Below are positions 22,469 to 33,946 of a DNA stretch of 64,000 nt, in pieces. The stretch comes from Atopsyche davidsoni. Lineage: Eukaryota > Arthropoda > Insecta > Trichoptera > Hydrobiosidae. How positions within the stretch are numbered: position 1 is the first letter of the stretch; each line of letters opens with the position of its first letter. Location: contig JAILWY010000005.1 of NCBI GenBank assembly GCA_022113835.1, positions 4,358,501 to 4,422,500 of the forward strand, in the 5' to 3' direction. The translations under genes were made by a program, and so were the position numbers. The notes beneath the pieces were generated by a model. It worked only from the letters and a program-made list of their open reading frames with translations. It was not told the DNA's origin and did no database searches.

Positions 22469-24003
22469 ATATATTTCTGACGTTTAGTATAAAAATGTCA
22501 ACAACAAAATTTAATCACGTGTTTACAAAAAATGATATAACAAAATATTACCATTATACTGAATAAATTCAGTAAATTTTAAATATTGTTTATCATTTGC
22601 TTACTTATATTTTAACAACCAAATACTTTATTTACATTGACATGCTTGGGCTGACTGAAGTACTACATTTTATTGATTTTCAAGTATTTTAATAATATAT
22701 ATTTTTAAATTATTAATTTAGAAACACTCAAATTGTTTAAATTGTCAAAATTTCACAATGATTGTGCAAATGTGTTAAAAATAAATATCAAAAATATTTC
22801 TCAGCAGCCTTATTTATTAAAAAAATTCACTATGTAGATAATGTTATATGAAAAAATAAACTGTATTTAAATAAATTGTTTTTTTTAAGAAAATGTAAAT
22901 AATAAATTACGCTGTCGAATTAAATCCCCCAGCTTCTTGTATCTTGATTTTAATTTCATTCATTTCAGCACCAATGTGTCAATTATAATTATACCATCAA
23001 CTATTCATCATTTAAACAGTAGATCATTTTAGAATTTCAGTTATTCGCTCATGCATTTTCACTTATACTTATTAACCTAAATTAATCTGGAATATTCATA
23101 GTTAACTCCACTCGCATATTTAATGCATGAGTATAAATTGATTTATTTCAAATAAATATTTAAAATTGAAGCAAATTGTGAGACATGGAATCTAAATGCA
23201 ATATGCTGCATCAACAAAGCAAGCAACTACCTTTCAGATAAAACAGACGATATGTTTCAGACCAGCAACAAAAGATGGACTCTGTCGCTTACTGCATTCT
23301 TTAAACTTGTGAAATGTATTTCTTTCATAAATATCAAGTCTATGGTATTTTCACTGAAAAAAAAAAAATATTAATTAGTATTAATTTCAACAAAAAACGA
23401 CACAGTTTAAACAGATGTTGAACAGTAATAAAATCAATTTTAAACTAACGTAATTAGAAGTTTTGGAATATTAAAATGGAGCGAGTATTCAATATAAGAT
23501 GATATATTTTTATTTTACTAAAGAAACATTTCAAGTGTTTTTCCTGAGTCGTTTCGCCAACCTTACCGACAAGATTTTTTTATATTTTCAGACATAGTTT
23601 TCTCTGTACAAAAATATATTATATAAGAGTTTCTCGGTGTTCTTTCCATCAAAAATACTGATTACAATTCGTGCTCTATAAAAGGATGAGAATCGTTGAA
23701 ATTTTTTTTTAGTTACTAGTTTCAACGATTTAAATTGTTGGCATTTTTAAACTAACTGAACCTCTGTTTGAAAAATGCCAATACAAATCATACAAAAAAT
23801 AAAAAGTGTTAAATCACAAATATATTAATTTGATTAAAAAAAATAGAGGCCTGTTTTCAGTTATGTGATGACAGCATCCTCTCAATATATCCAGATCCGT
23901 GTTATTGTTTGGGTTCTTCGCCGTTTGCGTGTCGGAATTCAGCGTCGTTATTAATTTAAACAACCGTAACAACGAAGATTACTGCACCTGGAGAACACGA
24001 CCA
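22469..24003. other. 3' flank of copy C and spacer
   Basis: 22469-23070 matches the flanks of A and B with a deletion, and contains the empty mariner target near 23060-23070. The rest is AT-rich without a recognised gene. Near 23550-23580 a GTCGTTTCGCCAACCTTACC word resembles half of the foldback MITE family. Confidence 0.6.
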
Positions 24004-24037
24004 GCGACCTTGCCTTACCTTGGTAAGGCAAGGTCGC
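24004..24037. repeat. Perfect 16-bp palindrome with 2-nt loop
   Basis: GCGACCTTGCCTTACC (24004-24019) and GGTAAGGCAAGGTCGC (24022-24037) are exact reverse complements separated by TT. It lies at the edge of a MITE-rich stretch. Confidence 0.95.
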
Positions 24038-24059
24038 ACAGCGACAACTTACAACCAAA

Positions 24060-24740
24060 TTCTAACTGGCCAGAGTGATCTCTACATACCTCACGTTACA
24101 CCTGCAATTAGCGTTGTTTTCATAGGCAAAACCATTAAAAAAAACACTCGAATAAAGGGACGCTATTGACTGACTCCGACTCGGTTGCAGGCTGTATCGC
24201 TGCGTGTATAACCGGCTTTGTGCTGGGTATTTATTAAGGCTGTGACACAATTTACAACTGAACGGGTACTGGCCAATAAGGTTCTCTTATTTTGGGTCCT
24301 TGGATTTATTAACAAGGTAGGTTGGAGTAATATCTGATGAGATGCTTATAACAGGATATGGTGGGATGTTCGACTATTCACATCACATCCATATCAATCT
24401 ACTTAATCGAGGGACTTCCGATATACTTATTATTCATACTTGCCATTTGCACTCCCTGGTTGATCGTTTTTATGACTTGCGTTATAAAATCGAGTGGTTT
24501 CATCAGTTGCGGATGCTGCGCTATTGCCTTCAGGTTGTCTAGGCATTGTTTTTCCTGTTGGCATCGTGTCCTTACTACACATGCTGCAACACCACTTTAC
24601 AGCCGAATGGTAACTAATCAATAGCGTCCTTTTTTGCGTTTTTTACTTATGCTAAGCTATTATAAACAAAAATAAAGGGACACTATTGAAATTCGATGAC
24701 GAATAGTGTCGCTTCGTGTGTAACCGGCTTTATGGTTTTT
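24060..24740. mobile_element. Two copies of a MITE family with GCAGCGACAC-type ends
   Basis: 24115-24230 and about 24590-24735 carry the words AATAAAGGGACGCTATTG, TGTGTCGCT/TATCGCTGCGTGT and AACCGGCTTT, shared with the better preserved element at 51562-51789. The segment between (24250-24590) has open frames with hydrophobic runs but no family I recognise. Confidence 0.55.
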
Positions 24741-27040
24741 CCACAAGTAAACAATGTAAGTTGTGTAGTTTGCTTTACTGCATAATCTCAAAAGACTAGT
24801 GGCGTACTCAGAGAAAACGATTGGGGCAATCTGACCCGAGCGACATATTTGGGTTGGCAATTGTAAAATATTTTTTGTTTCAAGTATTAATAAATAATTT
24901 ACTGCTTTGATTAACCTTTTTTTTTCAATAATGCGTCAATACCCTTGATTTGCTGATTTTTAATTAACTCAAAAAAGGCAAAAAGTTAAAAACTTCCCCA
25001 TGTAGCAAAAGTTTACGAAAATCAGTGCATAAGACGTTGTAAGTTAAGAAGACAAAGCACATTTGGAGTCATTATATTTCTGAATAAATTAATGATATCT
25101 GAATAGTAAATATCCTTTTTTTCATGTACGCATTTTTAGCCAAATGAAGTATTTATTTTATATGTATATTTTTGTAAAGTCAATAATTTTATTTACGTAT
25201 CAAAACTATAAATTTACTGATCAACCCTCAGTAATAAACGTAAATATTTAATTAATGATATTGTTTTTTTATTTTATTCGATGCAAGAAAGTAAAGATCT
25301 AAGATCCACGCAATAAAAAACAAGCATAAATAAAATTCTTATGAAAACGATTAGAAAATTATGAATAATTTTTGCCCTTTCAATTATCATACTATAAAAA
25401 GTTCCACTGGAAATACCGAGTTAAAAAATAATCACGTCAATTATATCGTTTATTAAATAAAATGTGTAGGATATCATTAAAATCCATAACTAATCATAAT
25501 AAAGTAATAAATAGACATGTGCATGCTTTAAATGTTGAAATGTATTTAATTAACTCTACTTGACTTTGTGGGGGTTGACAGAGGTGAAAAGTAAGAATAC
25601 AATAATTTATTACACGAGTCAACATTATACGGAAGACTTTTGTGAAATAACTATGTGCATGATACTTTTGTTTCCATCAATAAATTACTTGGTTTTTTAT
25701 TTGTAAAATCATTTTGTACTCTTTGCTTTACATGCAAGTTAGTACAATAAGATTAATTCATAATCAAGAAGATAGTTCAAGTGATTGGTTAACAAGGATT
25801 AAAGTTATCATTAATTTATACAAACAGTCACATGGAAGTTTGAAGAGTTCCAATTATTGTTTTTTTATTAAATAATCAAATCTTAACTGCAAACAGTTAT
25901 GTTTGCAATTTCTTATTTTAAAGCTAATGTGTTCGGAAAAATAACTCATTTTCAGCGTATATAATTCATATGCATATCTTTTTACTCAAATCTAAAGTTG
26001 ATAATATATATAAATGAACTTTAATAGTTATAATTAATATGTTCAGGGTGTGGTATTATCCTATTATCCAGAGGTAGTTATTTATGAGTAATGGTATAAT
26101 TGTGTAAAGACAATCATATATCTATCTCCACATCACAGGTGGACTTTACCTTCTGTACTTCTCAGCTAAAGATCAGGTTTTTGTAATTGTTCATACAGGG
26201 GTGTCCTCGGAAAAATGGATTTTACATAAGTAGATTATCATTTATATGGGAATAAAAATAAATACTTGATGAAATACGTTTTAATGCTAACTCTGATATT
26301 TATCAAAAATATATATATCAAACGTATATATTCATACAAATGAGTAGATGAGTTTTTTTTAATTTTTTTAAATTAATAAAAAGTAAAAGCCACATTTGTA
26401 AAATATCTCATAACGTTTTATAACATGATGGGCAGTAAAAACGTTATAGTGTGGTTGAAGAAAATTATCAAATTTGTAAATGCTTATGTCTTACTATTAT
26501 CAAATGTAAAATATAGTTATAAAATAGGGTTACAAACGTTTTATTGTGGCCGAAACCGTGAAAATTTTATGCAAAAAATATTATTCAAATTAAGTCAAAC
26601 TTTTGAAGTGTTTAATACAAAATGATTGCTTTTTTGTAACTAGCTCGCTTTTGTGAACTTCACGATGTTGTCATATTGCGTAGTAAGCATTATTTTCTGT
26701 TTTGATCATACTCTCAAAACTGATCAGCTAAAAAATAACATTATGATAATTCTACTAAAGTGCAATCAGCGAGTTAATAAATGCAATAATTGTTGAAAGC
26801 TGAAGACAGCCGGAATCGGAATCGTTTGTTGTCTCGACGGGCACCGCTGTGAGAATCAACTCCATTGTTAATTGTTGTACAGTGTTTGTGCAGTCCGATT
26901 AATTACCCAATCATATGATTATGCTCAATAACATCCACGTGAGCTTACCTAGTCAAAGGTCACAACCACCTTGCTAACCACATCGCAGAGAATCAGTTTG
27001 CTCCAACGTACTTTTATACTAATTTTTCAGTTTATCTAAT
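24741..27040. other. Gene-free AT-rich spacer
   Basis: Only short spurious open frames, homopolymers and no recognised element. No splice-bounded coding similarity to the JHBP genes was seen. Confidence 0.6.
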
Positions 27041-27054
27041 TAAACTATGCCTAG

Positions 27055-27200
27055 ATAATGATTAAGTACATTTTTTTTAAATATTGAAAATTGATTAAAG
27101 AAACTCTCAGAAAAATATCATCGTGATTTGTGTGGGATTTGAACCCACATCCCCAAGCTTACATGGCCGGTGCGTTACCAATTATACCAAATCGTACTTC
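27055..27200 (-). repeat. tRNA-derived SINE, minus-strand copy
   Basis: In reverse complement it has the tRNA-like ACCGGCCATGTAAGCTTGGG, the B-box region GGGTTCAAATCCCACACAAA and the family tail TTTCTTTAATCAATTTTCAA. With the plus copy at 27428 it forms an inverted pair about 230 bp apart. Confidence 0.75.
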
Positions 27201-27427
27201 CTGTGAGAAGGTCTTCACAAAAATCAATAATATATTTAACAAGTGCGTGTTTAAATAGCGCTTAATTAAATAGACTTTAATAATAATAATATCCAGATCG
27301 GATTAAAATGCTTCACTCAGTACTTTGGGTTAAAAGTCTAGTATTGCAAGTCACACAATATTTAATTGGCATAATAAGTACGTTGTTTCACTTATAGGAT
27401 ATGCTTGTTAAAAATTATTGCTTAGTA

Positions 27428-27630
27428 CCAGTGATTCGTTGGTATAATTGGTAATGCACCGGCCATGTAAGCTTGGAGATGTGGGTTCTCAAATCCCACA
27501 CAAATCACAATGATATTTTTCTCAGAGTTTCTTTAATCAATTTTCAATATTTGAAAAAATGTACGTAATCATTATCAATTAATAAAACCTGTATAGGCAA
27601 AATCGTACTTCCTGTGAGATGGTCTTCACA
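27428..27630 (+). repeat. tRNA-derived SINE, plus-strand copy
   Basis: It has GTTGGTATAATTGGTAATGC (A-box region), ACCGGCCATGTAAGCTTGG, a B-box region with one extra base (GGTTCTCAAATCC), the family tail, and a distal AAATCGTACTTCCTGTGAGA segment that also occurs at 27189-27209. Confidence 0.75.
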
Positions 27631-27750
27631 AAAATAAACTATGCCTTACTTAAAAAAAATTATGAAGATTATCTCTCTTGCAGTTTTCTATGCTTTTAAT
27701 CCTGGAGATTAATTTCACTTTCAGTACAAGCTGAAAAACTGAAAAACTTT

Positions 27751-27825
27751 TTGGCTCACCCAGCTACGAACCAATGACCTTGATCAGCAATCAAGCATGT
27801 TATCTATTATTCTACAATCCGGTGT
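27751..27825 (-). repeat. tRNA-Ser(GCT)-like SINE head or tRNA pseudogene
   Basis: The reverse complement shows CTTGA/TCAAG anticodon stem with loop TTGCTGA (anticodon GCT) and a TPsiC arm GGTTCGTAGCTGG. The acceptor stem does not pair, so a functional tRNA is unlikely. Confidence 0.5.
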
Positions 27826-27830
27826 ACGTG

Positions 27831-29334
27831 CAGAAGTCTGAGACCAGGAAATCTGAACGAGGGCTCTAAAAAACGAGACCAGTAAAGTAGATCCTTCGAA
27901 AATCAACCCCTGCTGCTTATTCTGAAACTACTGAATAACAAAAACTTTTTTAAAATTATAATTTTAGTTCAAAAATGAAGTTAAGAATTGAGTCATCAAT
28001 TTCAAATACACATCCAATGGTTGCACAGGTTTTTTGAAGATGGATATATATTATCCCTTCATTATGTTCGTACGTACACATATATAAGTGGAAAAAAATA
28101 TCAGCAAGGACTCCAGACATAATAAACATGAATTACATTAGATACAGGAAGTACAAATTTACCTCAAGTAAACAAGAAACGTATAGATAAATTATTCTGT
28201 AAATGAATGATTAGCTTCTCGTATTAATGAGAGTTTTTGTATTAACCTTATTATAATTATTTACATACAGATGGGTTTAGGCCTAGTTAGAATGCAAATT
28301 CCATAATCTTTTATAATGATTCATTTATTTGATCATTATAAAAGATTTGAAATTGTGATAATTTACTACTTTGTCGTTAATATTTAACACAAAGTAGTAG
28401 TAGTAGTTACAGTAAATTTTGAATAAATAAATCCAAATTATTTTAAAAGTGCATTTATTCTACTCGTCATGGCGAATAATTTAGTGATATATATTATAAG
28501 GTATTAAAAAAAATATCTTTATGTCGTGTTTTCGAATGATTGTTGGCAAACAAAATTATTTTAAGAATATATTTGATATTTAAGATTAAGATAATCTGAA
28601 AGATTCAGGGTGTATAAAACCAACTACAATATTATAAGAGTATAATTGATTCTCGGTTCATCAATTACATGGATCATTTTCTATATTAAAAATACTGCAT
28701 TTATTAGATAAATACGCCGATAATCAATAAAAAAATTATGGCAAGTGTAATTATAATATAAATTAATAGCAATGTTATTAACTTATATTTGTTATTAGCT
28801 GATCTCAACGTATTGTTTCACTCAACAATTGTTTAATTAATACTAAGGACTTCATTTTACCGGTTGGAAACATTTTAAACTGCTATGAAAACATTTTTAA
28901 CTGCTTAACAATGTATTTGATAGATATGTGATAAATAATGGTTACCTGTTATAAATACCTGCAAAATATATACTTAATTAATCTTATAAGAGATTTACAA
29001 ATAACACTAAAAAAACGCATCCCCCTCTCAAATAGGGACTTCTACAATATATAGTAAATTATTTTTCAATAAAAAAACTTTATCTCGCTTATTTTAATTT
29101 AATTAATTACACCATTTAGTCACAAAAATATTAAATACAGACCCACAACACGCAACCGATTTGCAATAAGCCAATAGCATTATTTTACTATTAGGTTATC
29201 AGTTTGTAGAGGGTTTAAAAATTTCCAAATTATATTTTATATTATAATATAATTTTATTGCTATTATTTATATGTAGTAACAAGTCTGAAGAAGAATAAG
29301 TCACTTGTGGAAACATAATAATATTGTGGAAAGA
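27831..29334. other. Gene-free spacer
   Basis: AT-rich, with a (AGT)n-like run near 28393-28407. Nothing coding is recognised. Confidence 0.6.
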
Positions 29335-30190
29335 TTGTGGAGGGATGTGCTGTAATGATGATGAGATGAGCTCCTGCTGTTGTTTCTGCAACTTGCTGCA
29401 AAAGAAGTATCACATCTTAATGCGAGAGCTTTGTAAGTAAAGGATTATATAATAATTCTATTGGGTTACAGATTTTTTCTTCGAATATGTAGAAGGTGTA
29501 GAACAGAGGTTCCCAAAGTGGTCAATATCGACCCCTAGGGGTTAATTTCGCCCTGCAAAGAGTCGATGACAGAGAAAAATAAAATTGGGGGCCCATGAAC
29601 TGTAAATGGGGGTCTACGAGAGTGGATCCCATTTAAGCAGGTCATCACCAAAATTTAGACATTTCGTAAATGTCATAATGCACCGAACACAGATTGTACC
29701 TATGTACTTTGTGACGAATCGAAGCCCTGAAGCGTAGAAGTATTTTGTATGTTTTTAATCAATGTATTTTATTCTATTTAAGATATTAAAATGGAATTCC
29801 ACCAAGTATTTTCTGTCAAAAATATTTGCATTTTGTGTGTTTTTATTAATAAAGGCATAATTAACTTTACATGTATTTTAACTTTTTCATTTTTAAACCC
29901 ACTGCACAGTAAACCCTATGAAAGTGAGTTGTTCTATATAAGATGTCAAAAATATGTTTGAAGGTGATGAATTTGTAAAAATTCAATATTAGCAAGGCAG
30001 GGGGTCGACGAAAAACAGGAAAACTCGACAAGACAAAAAAATTTGGGAAACTGTGGTGTAGAAGGATTCGGGGACAACACTATTCTCCCTGCTGAGAAAA
30101 CCCTGAACGCTGGCTCAGCAGCAATATATGTTCAGGGAGATGTTCACCAATCTCTTCTGAGGAGAAGCACCTGTTGTGGGGAGGTATCTT
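29335..30190 (-). repeat. Dispersed repeat family R1, copy 3, split by a hAT-like element
   Basis: 29335-29503 and 30056-30190 are the reverse complement of 10130-10285 plus 10537-10640. Removing the hAT-like element and one target duplication restores continuity. Confidence 0.65.
29504..30055. mobile_element. hAT-type MITE with exact 8-bp target duplication
   Basis: The left end CAGAGGTTCCCAAA and reversed right end CACAGTTTCCCAAA are TIRs. The 8-bp GTGTAGAA flanks both sides exactly (29496-29503 and 30056-30063). The 552-bp interior has no transposase frame. It ends about 270 bp upstream of the gene D start codon. Confidence 0.9.
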
Positions 30191-30261
30191 TTATCCAATT
30201 ATGTAATTATCAGGGGAGGTGACCGGGTCGGCAAGCGATGACGTCGCGGGGCTGGCGGCCT

Positions 30262-30325
30262 TATATACAGCGCGCGCGGCCTGTCGCGGCTATTTGGATA
30301 CTCTCCGAGCGGGGCAGACAGCGCC
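30262..30325 (+). promoter_or_regulatory. TATA box and leader of gene D
   Basis: TATATA at 30262-30267 sits inside a GC-rich, CpG-rich stretch (30235-30330), 59-64 nt before the ATG. That spacing fits a start site near 30293. Confidence 0.6.
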
Positions 30326-33300
30326 ATGACTGCGATGAGCTTGAGGACCGCCCTGTGTGCCCTGGTTTTACTCATCGACGCGTCGAAATGTGTCGATGTC
30401 CTGCGTGAGTGGCGACACCGCGCGACTAGGAGATCACGAACATTCGGGTTTCAAACAAAAATGTTCGTGATCTCATAGCCGCTTGGCTATACACATTTTA
30501 AGTTTTGTTCGCTTTTTTTTTAACACTTCGACACTTTGAACTTTTTCAGCCTCCTTTTTTTCGGTATGCAGACGTTCGGACCCGAACCTCAACCAGTGCC
30601 TGCTGGAGGCCGGCCGGAAGACGTTGAAGAAGTTCAGCAAGGGTGTGCCCGAGATGGGGGTGCCTCCCGTAGACCCAATGGACGTCGACGCCATGAACAT
30701 TATAGGCGTCAACACTGGCTTCCGAGTCAAGCTGTGGGATACCAAGATATACGGTCTCGGAGACTCTCAACTAGACTTGATCAAGTAAGCAGCAACAGTT
30801 AATAAAAAAAAGCCTTAAAATATATGAATATTTTTTCATCCTTTCATGTGCACACCTATAGCCTGAATTTATGAAAAATGCGTAATTCTTCAAAATAAAC
30901 CTTTCGACAAATTTATAAATGAATAATCAATAGTTTTTACTTGCTTATAACTTAATGTTTTTTTTTTTTTTTTTTAATAATTTTAGGGTAGACTTTACAA
31001 AGAAAAAAGTTGTTGTAAAGTTTACATCAGTCATTGAATTCGTAGGACAGTACAAAATAAACGGCACGTTCCTCATACTACCGATCACGGGAGAAGGGCC
31101 TTATTCTTCTAAAATAGGTAAGAAAAAAAAAATATTTATCGCTTATGATACAATGATAACTCGTAATAAATTCTTTAAAAAAAATGATAGCATTTTAAAG
31201 GCATTCAATAAGTGTTGCTCTTTACGTGTAATTTATTAAAAGTGCCATAGCTTATGTAGAGTAACATCTACGTGAGGCTTTATTATTAATTACCTGCTAG
31301 AGCTGCATTGTGCGCTCTTGACATCTTACTCTAAATAAGTCTGAACAACCGGTGCTCAAACTAGGGGACGCGGGCTACGTTAGGACCGCAAAAAATAAAA
31401 ATATGCTACAATAGTGTTTTTAATGCATATTTGTGGAGTATTTTCTCTTGATACTGATAATAATAATTCAGTTAATTTTCATCAGCTTTCAGAGATTATT
31501 TTAAAGCCTACTACGCCAGAATCATGAAAATTCCATGGAGGCGTGGAAAATTAATAACCTAAAAGTTATCACAAAAAACGTTGAAAGAGAAAATAGGTCC
31601 TTTCTGTTAAAATTAAAATAAATATTTACTGGTTAACTACTTTTCTAAAAAAAATTGCAAACGAAAAACGTTAAACTGTGTAAATCTATAATGTTTTACT
31701 TCCTATTTCTATGTTGTAGATCTTGGTGGTTAGGATTTGTGTGTGATGATGATTGATTCTACAGTTGATACTTGTTGATCCTATCAACTACACTTTTTCA
31801 GTGCTTTTCTGTGTTTTATAATTTATTGGTATATACACTTAAATTTCAGGCAGTTCCAATTGCACGTATAAATACGATTATACCCTATACAAAGATGCAA
31901 AAAATAGAGACCATTTCAACATAACAAAGCATGACTTGAAATGCACCAACAATGAGAAAACGACCTTCAACATGACGAATCTACTTGGAGGTGACAAATT
32001 TCTAGGTAAGTTTTATAGTGATTTTAAATAAATTAATAATATTTTACTAACCCCTAAAATTAACATATTAAATTCTTTTAACACCAATTTGAACATTCCG
32101 TCCCCCTTTTCCTCCTTACCTAAAAAAAACCCATTGAGATTCGCCAAAGTCATTGGCGTCCTCAACTGATTTTTGAAAATAAATACTGATCAATTAATTA
32201 TTCACGCAAGTTTTTTTAGATACTAAGCTGCATTGATTTTTTAATGATACCTTGGGCTTCGTTGCTGGACTCATTATCAAGGATTGCTAAACTTTAAATT
32301 AACTAAAATTTTAAAACTCTATAACAAAATATTGAACCCAAAAAAACAAAGTGATCGAAAAAAAAACATAAGATAAAAGTTATCAAATACTTCATTCAAT
32401 ATACGCTTTGTCCTGATCAGCAATATATTTGAAATATTGCTGGTTTTGTCAATATTTTATCTAATAAAAGTCACTGAAGCCTAATCAATAAAATAGCAGT
32501 TTCTAAAACAGGTTTGCATCCCTTAGCGTCATGTTTTTTCATGACCTTGGCATGTATATAATCATTGCGTATTTCCGTTACAGTCTCTTAATTACCCGTT
32601 TTAATTATGAAATACCAGGAGTATAGAAGTACAGCTTTTTTTTAATTATAAAAAAGATCAAGACTCATAGTTTATATAAATTCTACATAGCGAACATTTT
32701 ATTAAACACCTACGTAGAATACAATTTATAGTGACCTTTCTACACCTGCCGTGACAGTGTTTTCCAGGCTGTGATTAATTAAATATTAAGATGTTTAAAT
32801 TTTTCCTTAATTATTACTATTTCGGATAATTTGTAATTGTATTTAATAATAATTTATTATTTTCAGTTATTAATAACTGCCTTAATCGTATATTGAATAT
32901 CTGTATATTTAGTAAAGAATGCATATTTGAAGAACTGTTTCTCGTTTTTATATAAGTGTGATAGCTCGTCTTGAGTTATATGAACATTTCAAAGTATATT
33001 TATAACAATCATCCTTGTTCATATTAAACTTAAAGTAATTATTATAATGCATCTAGTTCCTTTGTGTGTTGCCGTAATTTACATTAATAATATAATCAAT
33101 AAATAACTTGCGACGTGGACCAATTAACCGACATTATCGATATTAGTTACCAACACAGCACCTCTCAATTATTTTGTATAATATACAAGAAATAATAAAA
33201 TATCAGCTTTAAAGATTTTTCTCGGATGGTTTCTGTTTTATTGCATAAATAAATTATATAAAAAATTATTATATTGATAATTATATATTTATCGAAAACA

Positions 33301-33406
33301 CAGAACATCGGTTTTACACATATTTATAACGATTAAATTTCTTGCTCAATGTGGTCGTCCATGGTGGTCGACGCCAGTTTACTATAACTACAGTGTATGG
33401 ATTCAA

Positions 33407-33465
<59 letters not shown>

Positions 33466-33467
33466 AT

Positions 33468-33513
<46 letters not shown>

Positions 33514-33946
33514 AAAATAGTTTTTCTCGCCTCAAATATTGAAATAATTCATTACAAAAATATTTATTTACCTTTTATTACTGCTTTTCCACCTGTTTGG
33601 GCCGCATCCCGCTGATATATGTGCCGGTATGTTCGTAGGTTTGTTCCCGTGCTGGGACCATCTTCAGGGACTTGAACATGGTCCCAGCACGGAAACCGAA
33701 AACCTTGGAGTACCGAAAGCTCGAAGCAGCTCAACACCCACGAATCAAAGTGAACTCGTATGTGCCGGTTGGTGAGTTCGTGCTTGTGTTTCAGGTGAGG
33801 CGATGAACGGAATCCTGAACGATAATTGGCGAGAGGTCTTCAAGGATGTGAAGCCTGCCTGCATGGCTGTGATGAGCGAGAGCTCTAAACGAATCATGAA
33901 TCAATTCTACAAGAATGTACCAGTAGACGTCATGCTGCCGCCATAG
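30326..33946 (+). CDS. JHBP/takeout-like secreted protein, gene D (5 exons, 250 aa)
   Basis: Exons: 30326-30404, 30550-30784, 30987-31117, 31850-32005, 33795-33946; phases as in B and C and the same 131-nt exon 3. The signal peptide starts MTAMSLRTALCALVLLIDAS. The N-terminal pair C33/C43 lies in CRRSDPNLNQC. The family motif reads KGVPEMGVPPVDPMDVDAM, and the C-terminus has GILNDNWREVFKDVKP and ends DVMLPP. Unlike B and C it has extra cysteines at 153, 180 and 223. 180 (DLKCTNN) and 223 (KPACMAV) sit where classical haemolymph JHBP has its second disulphide. Exon 4 also has N-x-T sites. It is probably secreted and lipid-ligand binding; juvenile hormone binding is possible but not shown. The likely poly(A) signal is AATAAA at 34246-34251. 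Intron 4 contains a perfect hairpin and a TA/TAA microsatellite. Confidence 0.92.
33411..33509. repeat. Compound (TA)n and (TAA)n microsatellite, intron 4 of gene D
   Basis: An uninterrupted TA run covers 33411-33462, followed by an AAT/TAA run to about 33509. Confidence 0.95.
33647..33692. repeat. Perfect 15-bp stem hairpin, intron 4 of gene D
   Basis: CCGTGCTGGGACCAT (33647-33661) pairs exactly with ATGGTCCCAGCACGG (33678-33692) around a 16-nt loop, about 100 nt before the exon 5 acceptor. ATATGTGCCGGT-like words flank it at 33617 and 33757. Confidence 0.92.

Noticed and set aside
24358..24624. Open frame with hydrophobic stretches between two MITE copies
   Set aside because: Could be a decayed element interior; no recognisable protein and no supporting exon structure.
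27751..27825. Possible functional tRNA-Ser(GCT) gene
   Set aside because: The anticodon stem and TPsiC arm are recognisable but the acceptor stem is not, so it is listed only as a tRNA-derived repeat.
33397..33615. 72-codon open frame rich in Ile/Tyr
   Set aside because: It is the translation of the TA/TAA microsatellite.
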